Positions 16,391 to 23,989 of a stretch of 48,415 nt of DNA are shown here, one piece after another. The notes beneath the pieces were generated by a model that saw only the letters and a list, made by a program, of their open reading frames with translations, was not told the origin of the DNA and searched no databases. The stretch is taken from NCBI GenBank assembly GCA_040394735.1, contig JBEBRR010000028.1, positions 1 to 48,415 of the forward strand, in the 5' to 3' direction. Numbering within the stretch: the stretch's first letter is position 1; the number at the start of each line of letters is the position of its first letter. The DNA comes from Leadbetterella byssophila_A. Lineage in GTDB: Bacteria > Bacteroidota > Bacteroidia > Cytophagales > Spirosomataceae. Made by a program: the position numbers and the translations under genes.

Positions 16391-17587
16391 TCACCAGGTA
16401 TGGGTTTTATATTTCGTGGCCACAATGGCTGTTTTTTTCCTGTTGCTGTCTTCCGTGAGGTAAAGGTACGTATCTCCGCCGTCTTTCCATTGTAATTTTT
16501 TTCTTACTTCTTCCGGCTTCAGGGGGAAATTCCGGCAGATAATATTGGCCTGCTTTTCCGGAACAATATCATTCAGACGTTTTTTGTCAAAAGAAGTCAC
16601 ATCTGTGATCTGCATTACGCGGCCCGGAAAACGCGAAAGTACAGTATCATTCGTATACAAATGGCTGTTAGAGGCTATTTTGCAGAGATTAAACCGGGCA
16701 GCAATGCTGTTAAAGGCTCCTCCTTTCAGAAGGCAGGCATTGGGTTCATAAAGGTACCTGCGCGGCTGGCTGTACCGGGGTACGGCACTTTTTTCCTCCT
16801 GATAGGTAAAGACAAACTCCGGCTGCGTGGTGGCCAGGTTGACACAGCGGATCTGCGGGTGGGGCAAAGCCATTTTCCGGAGGATAAAGACGAGCTCCTT
16901 CACTTCGTTTTTTTCGGCCAGTATCCATACTTCATTGACGGTCTGCAGCCGCGTAAGCGCAAGCTTAATATCCAGCATCGGTGAGTACTTTACCATAACG
17001 GCTCCGGAGTGTTCGAGGATGCGGGAGCGGAGAGCCGGCAGGTCAGGGAGGCAGTCTTCCGGCAGAACCAGCTTCTGAAGAGACCCGCTTCGCCGCGAAG
17101 GATCGAGGTAGACCCAGTCAAAATAGGATTCTTCCCAGGGATATTCTTCCGCTTTATAACAGGTGAACGAGAGGTGGGCGGCACTCAGTGCGGCGAAGTT
17201 ATGGCGTACTACTTCTGACAGCCCGGGGTCTGGCTCATTATGCACAAAATGATTGAATTTCCGCGACAGGAAATAGCTGTCCACGCCCAGACCGCCGGTG
17301 AGATCCAGCCCGTTTTCTCCGCTTATATGCGCTGCTTTATAGCGGGCAGTCAGCTCAGAAGAGCTTTGCTCCAGATTAATGCCGGTATAGGGCAGGGTTT
17401 TCCCGTTTTCATGCCAAAGGGGAATCTTCTTTTCAATGGTTCGGAGGTAATCCAGGTGACCGGCAATCAGGCGGAGGAGCTCCGGTTCATACCGGCTGCT
17501 GTGATGAAGCACAAACTCTGCGGGAGTTCTCCCGGCGGTCTCGCCAAGGGCAATGTCACGGGCTTTTATGCGCAGTTCGAGCGACAT
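16391..17587 (-). CDS. THUMP-like class I SAM methyltransferase
   Basis: A 398-residue cytoplasmic protein related to the PG1098 group. A helical N-terminal part precedes a Rossmann methyltransferase fold with motif I GLDLTGGLGVDS and motif IV DWVYLDPSRRS. The C-terminal THUMP-like region ends with FPLKPEEVRKKLQWKDGG and the strand pair DTYLYLTED/KKTAIVATK. The fold suggests RNA methylation, but substrate is unknown. ATG 17587 is preferred; an upstream TTG at 17635 would add 16 residues without family support. It lies between a Spy-like gene and a coiled-coil gene, all leftward. Confidence 0.78.
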   Translation of the reverse strand: MSLELRIKARDIALGETAGRTPAEFVLHHSSRYEPELLRLIAGHLDYLRTIEKKIPLWHENGKTLPYTGINLEQSSSELTARYKAAHISGENGLDLTGGLGVDSYFLSRKFNHFVHNEPDPGLSEVVRHNFAALSAAHLSFTCYKAEEYPWEESYFDWVYLDPSRRSGSLQKLVLPEDCLPDLPALRSRILEHSGAVMVKYSPMLDIKLALTRLQTVNEVWILAEKNEVKELVFILRKMALPHPQIRCVNLATTQPEFVFTYQEEKSAVPRYSQPRRYLYEPNACLLKGGAFNSIAARFNLCKIASNSHLYTNDTVLSRFPGRVMQITDVTSFDKKRLNDIVPEKQANIICRNFPLKPEEVRKKLQWKDGGDTYLYLTEDSNRKKTAIVATKYKTHTW

Positions 17588-17647
17588 AGGGGCAGAGATA
17601 AAAGAGTTTTTGGTTATCAGGCCGGGGCCTGTCAAAAGGCAGATTCT

Positions 17648-18097
17648 TTAATCGTGGTTGCGTTCCTTCAGCTTGTCCAGCAGTACCTGGTTAAAGCGCT
17701 CTTCGGAAACCAGCATGATCCCGTACTGCTGTTCGGAAATGACCCGTAAGAAATCACCTTTATATTTCCGGGTAATATCAAGCTCTTTTTGCTTGAGTTC
17801 CTGGATGCGCTCCTGTTTTTTATAGGCATCATCATCTTCGGAGAAGTTCCGGGAGAGAGCCCGTATTTCTCTCCGTATCTCCTTCCGCTGGTTATCAAAT
17901 GCATGATAAATGGGCCAGAACTTTTCTGCCTGGCTTTTGGTAAGTCTCATGTCATTGGTCAGCTTGGCGATCTTTATCTGCAGAATACGATCCTGTTGGG
18001 TTGAGGTTCCCGAATTTGTGCTATTGGCTCTCCCGGCACCCTGTGAAAAGGCATTCAGGGTGACCAACAGCAAAAATCCTATTGAAATATATTTCAT
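17648..18097 (-). CDS. Periplasmic Spy/CpxP-like helical protein
   Basis: A 149-residue protein with signal peptide MKYISIGFLLLVTLNAFSQ and a helical mature region containing the LTxxQ-type motif MRLTKSQAEKFWPIY and a second helix ERIQELKQKELDITRKYKGDFLRVISEQQYGIMLV. This pattern is shared with Spy/CpxP-like stress proteins that bind misfolded proteins or act as sensor partners in the periplasm. It follows the probable anti-sigma gene by 18 bases, and such a triplet (ECF sigma, membrane anti-sigma, helical periplasmic protein) is recurrent in Bacteroidota. The functional link is inference. Confidence 0.72.
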   Translation of the reverse strand: MKYISIGFLLLVTLNAFSQGAGRANSTNSGTSTQQDRILQIKIAKLTNDMRLTKSQAEKFWPIYHAFDNQRKEIRREIRALSRNFSEDDDAYKKQERIQELKQKELDITRKYKGDFLRVISEQQYGIMLVSEERFNQVLLDKLKERNHD

Positions 18098-18115
18098 TTC
18101 TTCCTCGTAATTCTA

Positions 18116-18823
18116 TTAAATGTTGATTCCGTTTTCCTGCAAATAAGCAGCGATCTCATTATCTGAAACCTCTGAAGTAAGAAAAACGTCGTTTTCGTCC
18201 AGAACAAAATTCAGGTCTTCTTCCATTAAAGGCTGCTCTGCCAGGTAAGCGATCATGGCAGCTGAGCTGATACTGGCCAGTTCATCTTCAGCTGCCGGCT
18301 TACTCAGAGAGAAATAGGCAGCAAAACCTATCAACAGAGCCGCAGCGGCGTTCCGGAAGACCCTGATATTATTTCTGAACAGGGTAAACTTCTGTTTCCG
18401 GGAACCGGTGGTTTTGTTAAGGATATCTTTTTCCAGTGCTTCAAAATAACCTGCAGGAACAGCAGGCTGCTGCAGGCCTTCCAGCCTGACTTCCGCCATG
18501 ATCCGGTCTTCCAGGCCTTCAAAATAGCCTTCTTCCACGGCAGGGCGCTTTAGCCCGTCAATTTTTACACGACGGAGGACCTGGTCTTCAAGAGTATCGA
18601 AGTATCCTTCCGGGGCAGAAGCCTGAAGGTTGAGCGGGGTGATCCGGGCAATAGAAACAAGTTGATCTTCCAGCGCTTCAAAATAGCCTTCGGGAACAGG
18701 AGGAGTACGTAATTCAGACAGCGCGGAAATCTTCATTTCCGATAAAAGCCGCTCTTCCAGACCTGAGAAATATCCTTCAGGAACGGTAAACGGTGCTTTT
18801 ATTCTGCTGTTGTCTAAATTCAT
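18116..18823 (-). CDS. Probable anti-sigma factor with five VPEGYF repeats
   Basis: A 235-residue membrane protein. Residues 14-127 hold five tandem copies of a 26-29-residue unit with the core VPEGYFxxLEDxL: VPEGYF at 14 and 43, APEGYF at 70, VEEGYF at 96, VPAGYF at 122. One membrane helix lies at about 157-174, followed by an acidic periplasmic tail of about 60 residues. The repeats face the cytoplasm by simple topology. It is encoded 48 bases after an ECF sigma gene, so an anti-sigma role is likely. No classical zinc anti-sigma motif is present. Confidence 0.7.
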   Translation of the reverse strand: MNLDNSRIKAPFTVPEGYFSGLEERLLSEMKISALSELRTPPVPEGYFEALEDQLVSIARITPLNLQASAPEGYFDTLEDQVLRRVKIDGLKRPAVEEGYFEGLEDRIMAEVRLEGLQQPAVPAGYFEALEKDILNKTTGSRKQKFTLFRNNIRVFRNAAAALLIGFAAYFSLSKPAAEDELASISSAAMIAYLAEQPLMEEDLNFVLDENDVFLTSEVSDNEIAAYLQENGINI

Positions 18824-18871
18824 CGTAATTATTAAATCTTTTTAAATAAGACTCCTGAAATGGCAAATGGT

Positions 18872-19417
18872 TTAATGACGCGTCAAATATTCCTCAATTT
18901 TCTTAACTGCAAAATGGTAGGTGGCTTTCAGGCCACCTACACTGGTTTCGGTAATCTCCGCTATTTCTTCATATTTGAGGTTTTCAAAATACTTGAGATT
19001 AAACACTATCCGCTGCTTATCAGTCAGTTCCAGGAGGGCCTTCTGTAGCTTCAGCTGTATCTCATCTCCGTTGAGATAAGCATCACTGCGAGGCGACTCC
19101 AGGCTGGCCACCAGCAGTTCGTTATCGTCAATAGATACCGAATTGTCTTTTCTTTTCTTTTGAAGAAATGTGAGCGCCTCGTTGGTAGCAATACGGTAGA
19201 GCCAGGTATATAACCGGGAATCTCCGCGAAATTTATCGAGATTCCTCCAGATCTTGATGAAAGTTTCCTGGGTGACATCATCCGCATCATCATGGTCTAC
19301 AACGATCTTCCTTACATGGTAATAAATCTTTTCCTTATAAGCTTTCAGGATCATCCGGAAGGCCTGTTCGCGGGTGTCTTCATTTCCAAGAAGTGCTATG
19401 ATATCCTCGTCTTTCAT
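18872..19417 (-). CDS. ECF RNA polymerase sigma factor
   Basis: A 181-residue sigma-70 family protein. Region 2 (about residues 20-90) includes DDADDVTQETFIKIWRNLDKFRG and a WLYRIATNEAL segment. Region 4 (about 120-178) includes LTDKQRIVFNLKYFENLKYEEIAEI followed by the recognition helix VGGLKATYHFAVKKIEEYL. There is no extended C-terminal domain. It should redirect polymerase to an envelope-stress-type regulon and be held inactive by the downstream repeat protein. Its start is 15 bases after the stop of the transketolase C-terminal subunit gene, so it may be transcribed together with central metabolism genes. Confidence 0.92.
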   Translation of the reverse strand: MKDEDIIALLGNEDTREQAFRMILKAYKEKIYYHVRKIVVDHDDADDVTQETFIKIWRNLDKFRGDSRLYTWLYRIATNEALTFLQKKRKDNSVSIDDNELLVASLESPRSDAYLNGDEIQLKLQKALLELTDKQRIVFNLKYFENLKYEEIAEITETSVGGLKATYHFAVKKIEEYLTRH

Positions 19418-19432
19418 CCTGTGGCGGTTCGC

Positions 19433-20389
19433 TTATTTCTTTCTGCTGATCACTTTCTGAGCCGCAGCTACAATATTGGCGGCTTTCAATCCGTATTTTT
19501 CCATGAGCTGGTCCGGCGTACCCGATTCCCCGAAAGAGTTATCCACGGCGATGTATTCCTGTGGAGTGGGCAGGTTTACCGAGAGGAACTGCGCTACGGC
19601 ATCACCAAGACCGCCGTTGGCCTGATGCTCTTCGCAGGTCACCACGCATCCTGTTTTCTTCACTGAGCGGAGAATGGCCTGGGTATCCAGCGGTTTGATG
19701 GTATGAATATTGATGATCTCCGCAGATACGCCGAGCTCTTCCAGCTTTTCACCGGCCTGTATGGCTTCCCACACCAGGTGTCCGGTAGCTATGATGGTTA
19801 CGTCAGTTCCTTCATTGACCATCCATGCCTTTCCGATCTCAAATTTCTGATCCGCAGCAGTGAATACCGGAACTACCGGGCGACCGAAGCGCAGGTATAC
19901 GGGGCCGTGATAATCGGCCACTGCCCTGGTAGCGGCTTTGGTCTGGTTATAGTCACAGGGGTTGATGACCACCATGTTGGGCATGGCCCGCATCATGGCA
20001 AGGTCTTCCAGGATCTGATGGGTGGCACCGTCTTCTCCCAGGGTAAGGCCGGCATGCGAAACGGCGATCTTTACATTTTTATCGGAATAGGCCACTGACT
20101 GGCGGATCTGGTCATATACCCGGCCCGACCCGAAATTGGCAAAGGTGGTAGCATAAGGAACTTTCCCGGAAATTGACAGACCGGCGGCAATACCTACCAT
20201 GTTGGCCTCTGCAATACCGGTCTGAAAGAAACGCTCCGGATGATTTTTTATGAAATTATCCAGCTTCAGCGAACCTACGAGGTCAGCGCACAGCGCTACC
20301 ACATTGGGGTGCGACTGACCCAGTTCTGTCATGGCATCTCCAAAACCGGAACGGGTATCTTTTGATTCTGTATATGTATATTTTTTCAT
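19433..20389 (-). CDS. Transketolase, C-terminal subunit
   Basis: The second half of a split transketolase, 318 residues, holding the pyrimidine-binding and C-terminal domains. Motifs include FQTGIAEANMVGIAAGLS with the thiamine-activating Glu, and SHAGLTLGEDGATHQ. It works with the N-terminal subunit to move two-carbon units in the non-oxidative pentose phosphate pathway using thiamine diphosphate. ATG 20389 is chosen: the frame extends upstream to TTG 20455, but those codons are spacer-like sequence overlapping the previous stop. The split is a normal family form, not a frameshift. Confidence 0.92.
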   Translation of the reverse strand: MKKYTYTESKDTRSGFGDAMTELGQSHPNVVALCADLVGSLKLDNFIKNHPERFFQTGIAEANMVGIAAGLSISGKVPYATTFANFGSGRVYDQIRQSVAYSDKNVKIAVSHAGLTLGEDGATHQILEDLAMMRAMPNMVVINPCDYNQTKAATRAVADYHGPVYLRFGRPVVPVFTAADQKFEIGKAWMVNEGTDVTIIATGHLVWEAIQAGEKLEELGVSAEIINIHTIKPLDTQAILRSVKKTGCVVTCEEHQANGGLGDAVAQFLSVNLPTPQEYIAVDNSFGESGTPDQLMEKYGLKAANIVAAAQKVISRKK

Positions 20390-20451
20390 TATCGTATAAT
20401 TAGCTTTGAGCTTTAAGCCCGGAGCTGACAGCTGAGGGCCGTCTGCTGTTT

Positions 20452-21318
20452 TCAATAATCTCCGAGGGTTACCGGTAACTGGGCAAGGGCTATAGCCAGC
20501 TGCTCGTCATTAGGCGCTGATCCGTGCCATTTATGCGTTCCCATCATAAAGTCTACTCCGGCACCCATTTCGGTATGCAGCAGAATCAGCACGGGCTGTC
20601 CCTTACCGGTCAGCCGTTTCGCCTTCCGGAGCCCGGCCACGCAGGCTTCCATATTATTTCCTTCTTTGATTTCCATGACATTCCATCCGAAAGCTTTGTA
20701 TTTGACTTTCAGGTCACGGTTGGCCATTACTTTTTCGGTTGGGCCGTCGATCTGCTGAAAATTCAGGTCAATAATGGCTACCAGGTTATCTACTTTGTGG
20801 TGGGGAGCAAACTGGGCGGCTTCCCAGATCTGGCCTTCCTGCTGTTCACCGTCTCCCATAAGCACATATACGGTGCGGTCATCTCCGTCCAGTTTTTTTC
20901 CCAGGGCAGCGCCGGTGGCTACGGACAGTCCCTGGCCCAGTGAACCTGAGGCTACCCGGATACCCGGCAGCCCCTCATGCGTGGTAGGGTGACCCTGCAG
21001 GCGGCTGTTTATTTTCCGGAAAGTGGCCAGTTCTTCCACACCGAAATACCCTCTGCGGGCCAGAACGGAGTAGAAAAGAGGTGAAATATGACCGTTGGAG
21101 AGAAAGAACAGGTCTTCATCCCTGCCTTCCATTTTAAAGCTGAGATAACCTCCTTTCCCTTTCCTGTTCGAGATTTTCATCTGCTGGAAATACAGGGCTG
21201 TCAGAATGTCTGTACATCCCAGCGACCCGCCCGGGTGGCCTGACTTACAGCCGTGAACCATCCTTACGATGTCTCTTCGAACCTGAGAGGCTATGTCCTG
21301 AAGTTCTTTGATTTGCAT
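20452..21318 (-). CDS. Transketolase, N-terminal subunit
   Basis: The diphosphate-binding half of a two-gene transketolase, 288 residues. It shows the GHPGGSLGCTDILTALYF start region, RLQGHPTT, ASGSLGQGLSVATGAAL, and the thiamine diphosphate/metal motif GDGEQQEGQIWEAAQFA with IIDLNFQQIDG. Together with the gene 62 bases downstream it makes the complete enzyme. A -7 box at 21341-21348 and a small palindrome (21326-21338) lie directly upstream, so this is probably the promoter of the whole leftward run. Confidence 0.93.
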   Translation of the reverse strand: MQIKELQDIASQVRRDIVRMVHGCKSGHPGGSLGCTDILTALYFQQMKISNRKGKGGYLSFKMEGRDEDLFFLSNGHISPLFYSVLARRGYFGVEELATFRKINSRLQGHPTTHEGLPGIRVASGSLGQGLSVATGAALGKKLDGDDRTVYVLMGDGEQQEGQIWEAAQFAPHHKVDNLVAIIDLNFQQIDGPTEKVMANRDLKVKYKAFGWNVMEIKEGNNMEACVAGLRKAKRLTGKGQPVLILLHTEMGAGVDFMMGTHKWHGSAPNDEQLAIALAQLPVTLGDY

Positions 21319-21340
21319 TAATATAGAGTTTAAAACTCCA

Positions 21341-21348
21341 CAAAAGTA
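21341..21348 (-). promoter_or_regulatory. -7 element (TACTTTTG) for the transketolase run
   Basis: The complement of CAAAAGTA is TACTTTTG, an exact TAnnTTTG match 22 bases before the ATG at 21318. A palindrome GAGTTT-A-AAACTC at 21326-21338 overlaps the expected transcription start and could be an operator. Confidence 0.55.
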
Positions 21349-21473
21349 TCCAATTTCTTCTGATGAGTGAAATTATTTTAGGTATTAGCTGTAAGAAGTT
21401 AGCGATCAGCTTCCCCGGCGGGACCGACATCCTGCATCTGATATCCGGCATCTAAATAAAATGAAAGATCTTA

Positions 21474-21503
21474 TTGGAAACTATGAAAATAGTTATAACT
21501 TTG
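21474..21503 (+). promoter_or_regulatory. -33/-7 promoter for blaI-like gene
   Basis: TTG (21474-21476) and TAACTTTG (21496-21503) are separated by 19 bases, matching the Bacteroidota -33/-7 arrangement. The promoter lies inside a possible N-terminal extension from ATG 21461 and so supports the downstream ATG at 21530. Confidence 0.65.
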
Positions 21504-21529
21504 GTGGGAAAAACCAATTGAACAGCGTT

Positions 21530-21907
21530 ATGTCAGAACAATTAAGAGAATTAACCCGGGCCGAGGAGGAGATCATGCAGGTATTGTGGGATAAGGAGCG
21601 GGCATTTGTAAAGGAAGTCATTGACGTTCTCCCGGAGCCCAAGCCGGCCTATAATACTGTCTCCACCATTATCCGTATCCTCGAGCAGAAGGGATTTGTG
21701 GCCCATCAGGCCTTCGGTAAAACCCACCAGTATTTTCCCGTGGTCAGCAAGGAAGAGTACCGGAAGTTTGTTACCGGTAAGCTTATGCTGGGCTATTTTG
21801 ATAATTCTGTAGGAAACATGCTTTCTTTTTTCGTAAAAGAGCAGCAGGTAGACCTGAAAGAAGCCGATGAGCTTCTGAAAATGATAGAGGAGCTTAAAAA
21901 CAAGTAA
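21530..21907 (+). CDS. BlaI/MecI-family repressor
   Basis: A 125-residue winged-helix regulator. The N-terminal domain has the family pattern LTRAEEEIMQVLWDKERAFVKEVIDVL then YNTVSTIIRILEQKGFVAH, and the C-terminal part is a dimerisation helix. BlaI/MecI proteins bind palindromic operators and are inactivated by proteolysis triggered by a BlaR1-type M56 partner, which is encoded four bases downstream. ATG 21530 is chosen because the promoter lies upstream of it and it fits the family start. No beta-lactamase gene is near, so the regulon is probably an envelope one. Confidence 0.9.
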   Translation: MSEQLRELTRAEEEIMQVLWDKERAFVKEVIDVLPEPKPAYNTVSTIIRILEQKGFVAHQAFGKTHQYFPVVSKEEYRKFVTGKLMLGYFDNSVGNMLSFFVKEQQVDLKEADELLKMIEELKNK

Positions 21908-21911
21908 GATC

Positions 21912-23339
21912 ATGCACTATTTGATCCAGGTTAATCTGTACTTGATCGTGTTTTTCGGGTTCTATGTCTTGTTTCTGCGGAAAGAGACGTTTTACCAGGC
22001 CAACCGGTTTTACCTGATGCTCAGCGGGATCATGTCTTTTGTGATCCCCTTTCTGCATACTTCCCGGGTGCAGTCGTGGTTTGTAACCCGTGAGGTCAGC
22101 CACATCATGGCCAGCTACGATACCACTGCGCTGGCGGTGCCCATTACGGCGGTGGCAGGTACGCACCAGATTTCCCTGAATCATATTTTGCTGGGGCTTT
22201 ATGTTGCCGGATTGCTGTATTTCACCTGGCGTTTCGGTGCAAGCATTTACCGGACCATCCGTTTTGTATCTGATTCGGAGGAGAATGACCTGCAGGCTTT
22301 TTCTTTTTTCGGAAAGGTGAGGGTAGGGAAGTCGCTGATGCGGTACAAGGCGGTGTTTGATCACGAGCGTATTCATGTGGTGCAGTGCCATTCTTTTGAT
22401 GTGATCCTTTTTGAGGTGATCAGCATTCTGTGCTGGGTAAATCCCCTGGTGTATTTTCTGAAAAGAGAGATCCGGCTGCTGCACGAATACCAGGCGGACG
22501 AATATGCCAGCCGTATGACGGGGTCAAAGGCCTACTATGCCGCCCTGCTGGTCAGCCGCAAGTTCGGGGTAACCCCTGAATCCATCCTGGGCAATTCCTT
22601 TTTTACACAGTCTTTTCTCAAAGCCCGCCTGCAGATGTTAAGCAAGGAAAGTTCGCATAAGCGGGCTCTGTTGAAATACGGTTTTGTGGCGCCTTTGTTC
22701 CTGGGCATGATGGTGCTGGCCTCCGCAAGCATAGCACGGTCTGAAAACCTGGGGAAGATAGAGCAGTATTCCGAAGACCTGGTCTTTGAACCGCGGCCGG
22801 TTCCCCGTCTGAAAAAAGATGCCAAGGAAGTAAAAGTGGATCTGACCGGCTTCCGGGATGACGGTACCGTAAAAACCCTGGGGGAGGAAGATGATATTTC
22901 CTTCGGTGAGGCTGTACCCGAAAAGAAGAAACTCAGGTTCTCTCCGCCGCAGAAACGGGAAACATTGACCGTGGAGTTGGAATATAAAGAAAAGGCCCGG
23001 CAGGAGGAAGTACCGAGGGAAGAAGTGTTTGTCGGGGTGGAGAGCCAGCCGCTTTTCCCGGGCGGGGAGCAGGCCATGTATAAGTTTCTGGCTGAAAACA
23101 TTAACTACCCCGAGTCTGCTTCCAGAGCCCATGTGCAGGGCAGGGTAACCCTTCAGTTCATTATAGAGAAAGACGGTTCGGTTTCGAACCCGAAAGTGCT
23201 GAAAGGTATTGGCTTCGGAGCAGACCAGGAGGCTGCACGGGTGGTCAGCAGCATGCCGAAATGGATACCCGGTATACAGAACGGGCGTAACGTACGGGTG
23301 TATTACACGATTCCTATCGTGTTTACGCTTACTGATTAA
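21912..23339 (+). CDS. M56 (BlaR1-like) peptidase with TonB C-terminal domain
   Basis: A 475-residue inner-membrane metallopeptidase. Membrane helices lie at about residues 5-22, 33-49 and 89-107. The zinc motif HERIH (HExxH, 151-155) and HEYQADE (191-197) define the M56 active site. A further helix sits near 225-245, then a charged periplasmic linker and a TonB C-terminal domain (about 375-475, with PLFPGGEQAMYKFLAENINYP and GRVTLQFIIEKDGSV). M56/TonB fusions are frequent in Bacteroidota next to blaI. The TonB part suggests contact with an outer-membrane receptor. It is paired with the BlaI-type repressor in one operon. Confidence 0.9.
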   Translation: MHYLIQVNLYLIVFFGFYVLFLRKETFYQANRFYLMLSGIMSFVIPFLHTSRVQSWFVTREVSHIMASYDTTALAVPITAVAGTHQISLNHILLGLYVAGLLYFTWRFGASIYRTIRFVSDSEENDLQAFSFFGKVRVGKSLMRYKAVFDHERIHVVQCHSFDVILFEVISILCWVNPLVYFLKREIRLLHEYQADEYASRMTGSKAYYAALLVSRKFGVTPESILGNSFFTQSFLKARLQMLSKESSHKRALLKYGFVAPLFLGMMVLASASIARSENLGKIEQYSEDLVFEPRPVPRLKKDAKEVKVDLTGFRDDGTVKTLGEEDDISFGEAVPEKKKLRFSPPQKRETLTVELEYKEKARQEEVPREEVFVGVESQPLFPGGEQAMYKFLAENINYPESASRAHVQGRVTLQFIIEKDGSVSNPKVLKGIGFGADQEAARVVSSMPKWIPGIQNGRNVRVYYTIPIVFTLTD

Positions 23340-23347
23340 AAGTCTGT

Positions 23348-23385
23348 CGGGGCGGGCAGTTCAGGACTGCGCCCGGTTTTTGCTG
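23348..23385 (+). terminator. Terminator after the M56 gene
   Basis: A GC-rich stem (GGGCG/CGCCC and CAGT/ACTG with a two-base bulge, loop TCAGG) followed by T5 near 23377-23381. It ends the blaI-M56 transcript. A second 9-bp hairpin without a T-run follows at 23390-23416. Confidence 0.65.
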
Positions 23386-23389
23386 GTTG

Positions 23390-23416
23390 CATTGGGTTCC
23401 CGGATGAAACCCAATG
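23390..23416. repeat. 9-bp perfect hairpin between convergent genes
   Basis: CATTGGGTT (23390-23398) and AACCCAATG (23408-23416) are exact reverse complements with a 9-base loop. It sits between the M56 terminator and the stop of bcp. Confidence 0.5.
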
Positions 23417-23445
23417 AAGTGGCCTGCAATCTCCTGGAAGCCCGG

Positions 23446-23922
23446 TCAATAATGCGGTTTAGAAATTTTATCTTCCCCCAGTATCTGTTCGGTATGATTC
23501 TTTGATTTTACATCTTCAATGATGTCTGAGATCACACCGTTTTCATCGATCACAAAGGTGGTACGCTTTAGTCCCATATAGTGTTTTCCGAAGGTGAACT
23601 TTTCTCCCCAGACGTCATAAAGCTCTACCAGGCGCCGTTCCGTATCTTCGAGCAGGTCAAAAGGAAGATCAAACTTGTCCCTGAATTTTTTATGCGACTT
23701 CCCGGAGTCAGTGCTTACTCCCAGGATTTCATAACCCTGCTTGCGGAATTTCTGATAGTTATCGCGCAGGTTACAGGCTTCTACGGTACAGGTGGGGGTG
23801 TTGTCTTTCGGGTAAAAATACAATACCAGCTTTTTCCCGTGGAAATCACTGAGTTTTACCAGCTTGCCGTCCTGGTTGCGGGCTTCAAAATAAGGCGCAT
23901 TATCGCCGGCTTTTAGTTTCAT
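23446..23922 (-). CDS. bcp: Thiol peroxidase, Bcp/PrxQ type
   Basis: Reduces hydrogen peroxide and organic peroxides in the cytoplasm with electrons from thioredoxin. The 158-residue protein has the AhpC/TSA fold with peroxidatic Cys45 in KDNTPTCTVEACNLRD and resolving Cys50 five residues later, the arrangement typical of Bcp/PrxQ. The YFYPKD strand and GLKRTTFVID segment also fit. It is expressed leftward, 67 bases before the M23 peptidase gene, which runs in the same direction. Confidence 0.92.
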   Translation of the reverse strand: MKLKAGDNAPYFEARNQDGKLVKLSDFHGKKLVLYFYPKDNTPTCTVEACNLRDNYQKFRKQGYEILGVSTDSGKSHKKFRDKFDLPFDLLEDTERRLVELYDVWGEKFTFGKHYMGLKRTTFVIDENGVISDIIEDVKSKNHTEQILGEDKISKPHY

Positions 23923-23989
23923 GTTGGAAAGGTTTTGAGTTTCGGGTAGCGAGTTTTGAAGATTTCAGAATTCATACAGTATGTCTGCA

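Noticed and set aside
19433..21318. Transketolase broken by a frameshift
   Set aside because: Both halves have complete domains, own starts and a 62-base spacer; two-subunit transketolase is a known normal form.
21530..23339. Beta-lactam resistance locus
   Set aside because: BlaI and M56 alone do not show this; there is no beta-lactamase or PBP2a gene and the sensor domain is replaced by TonB.
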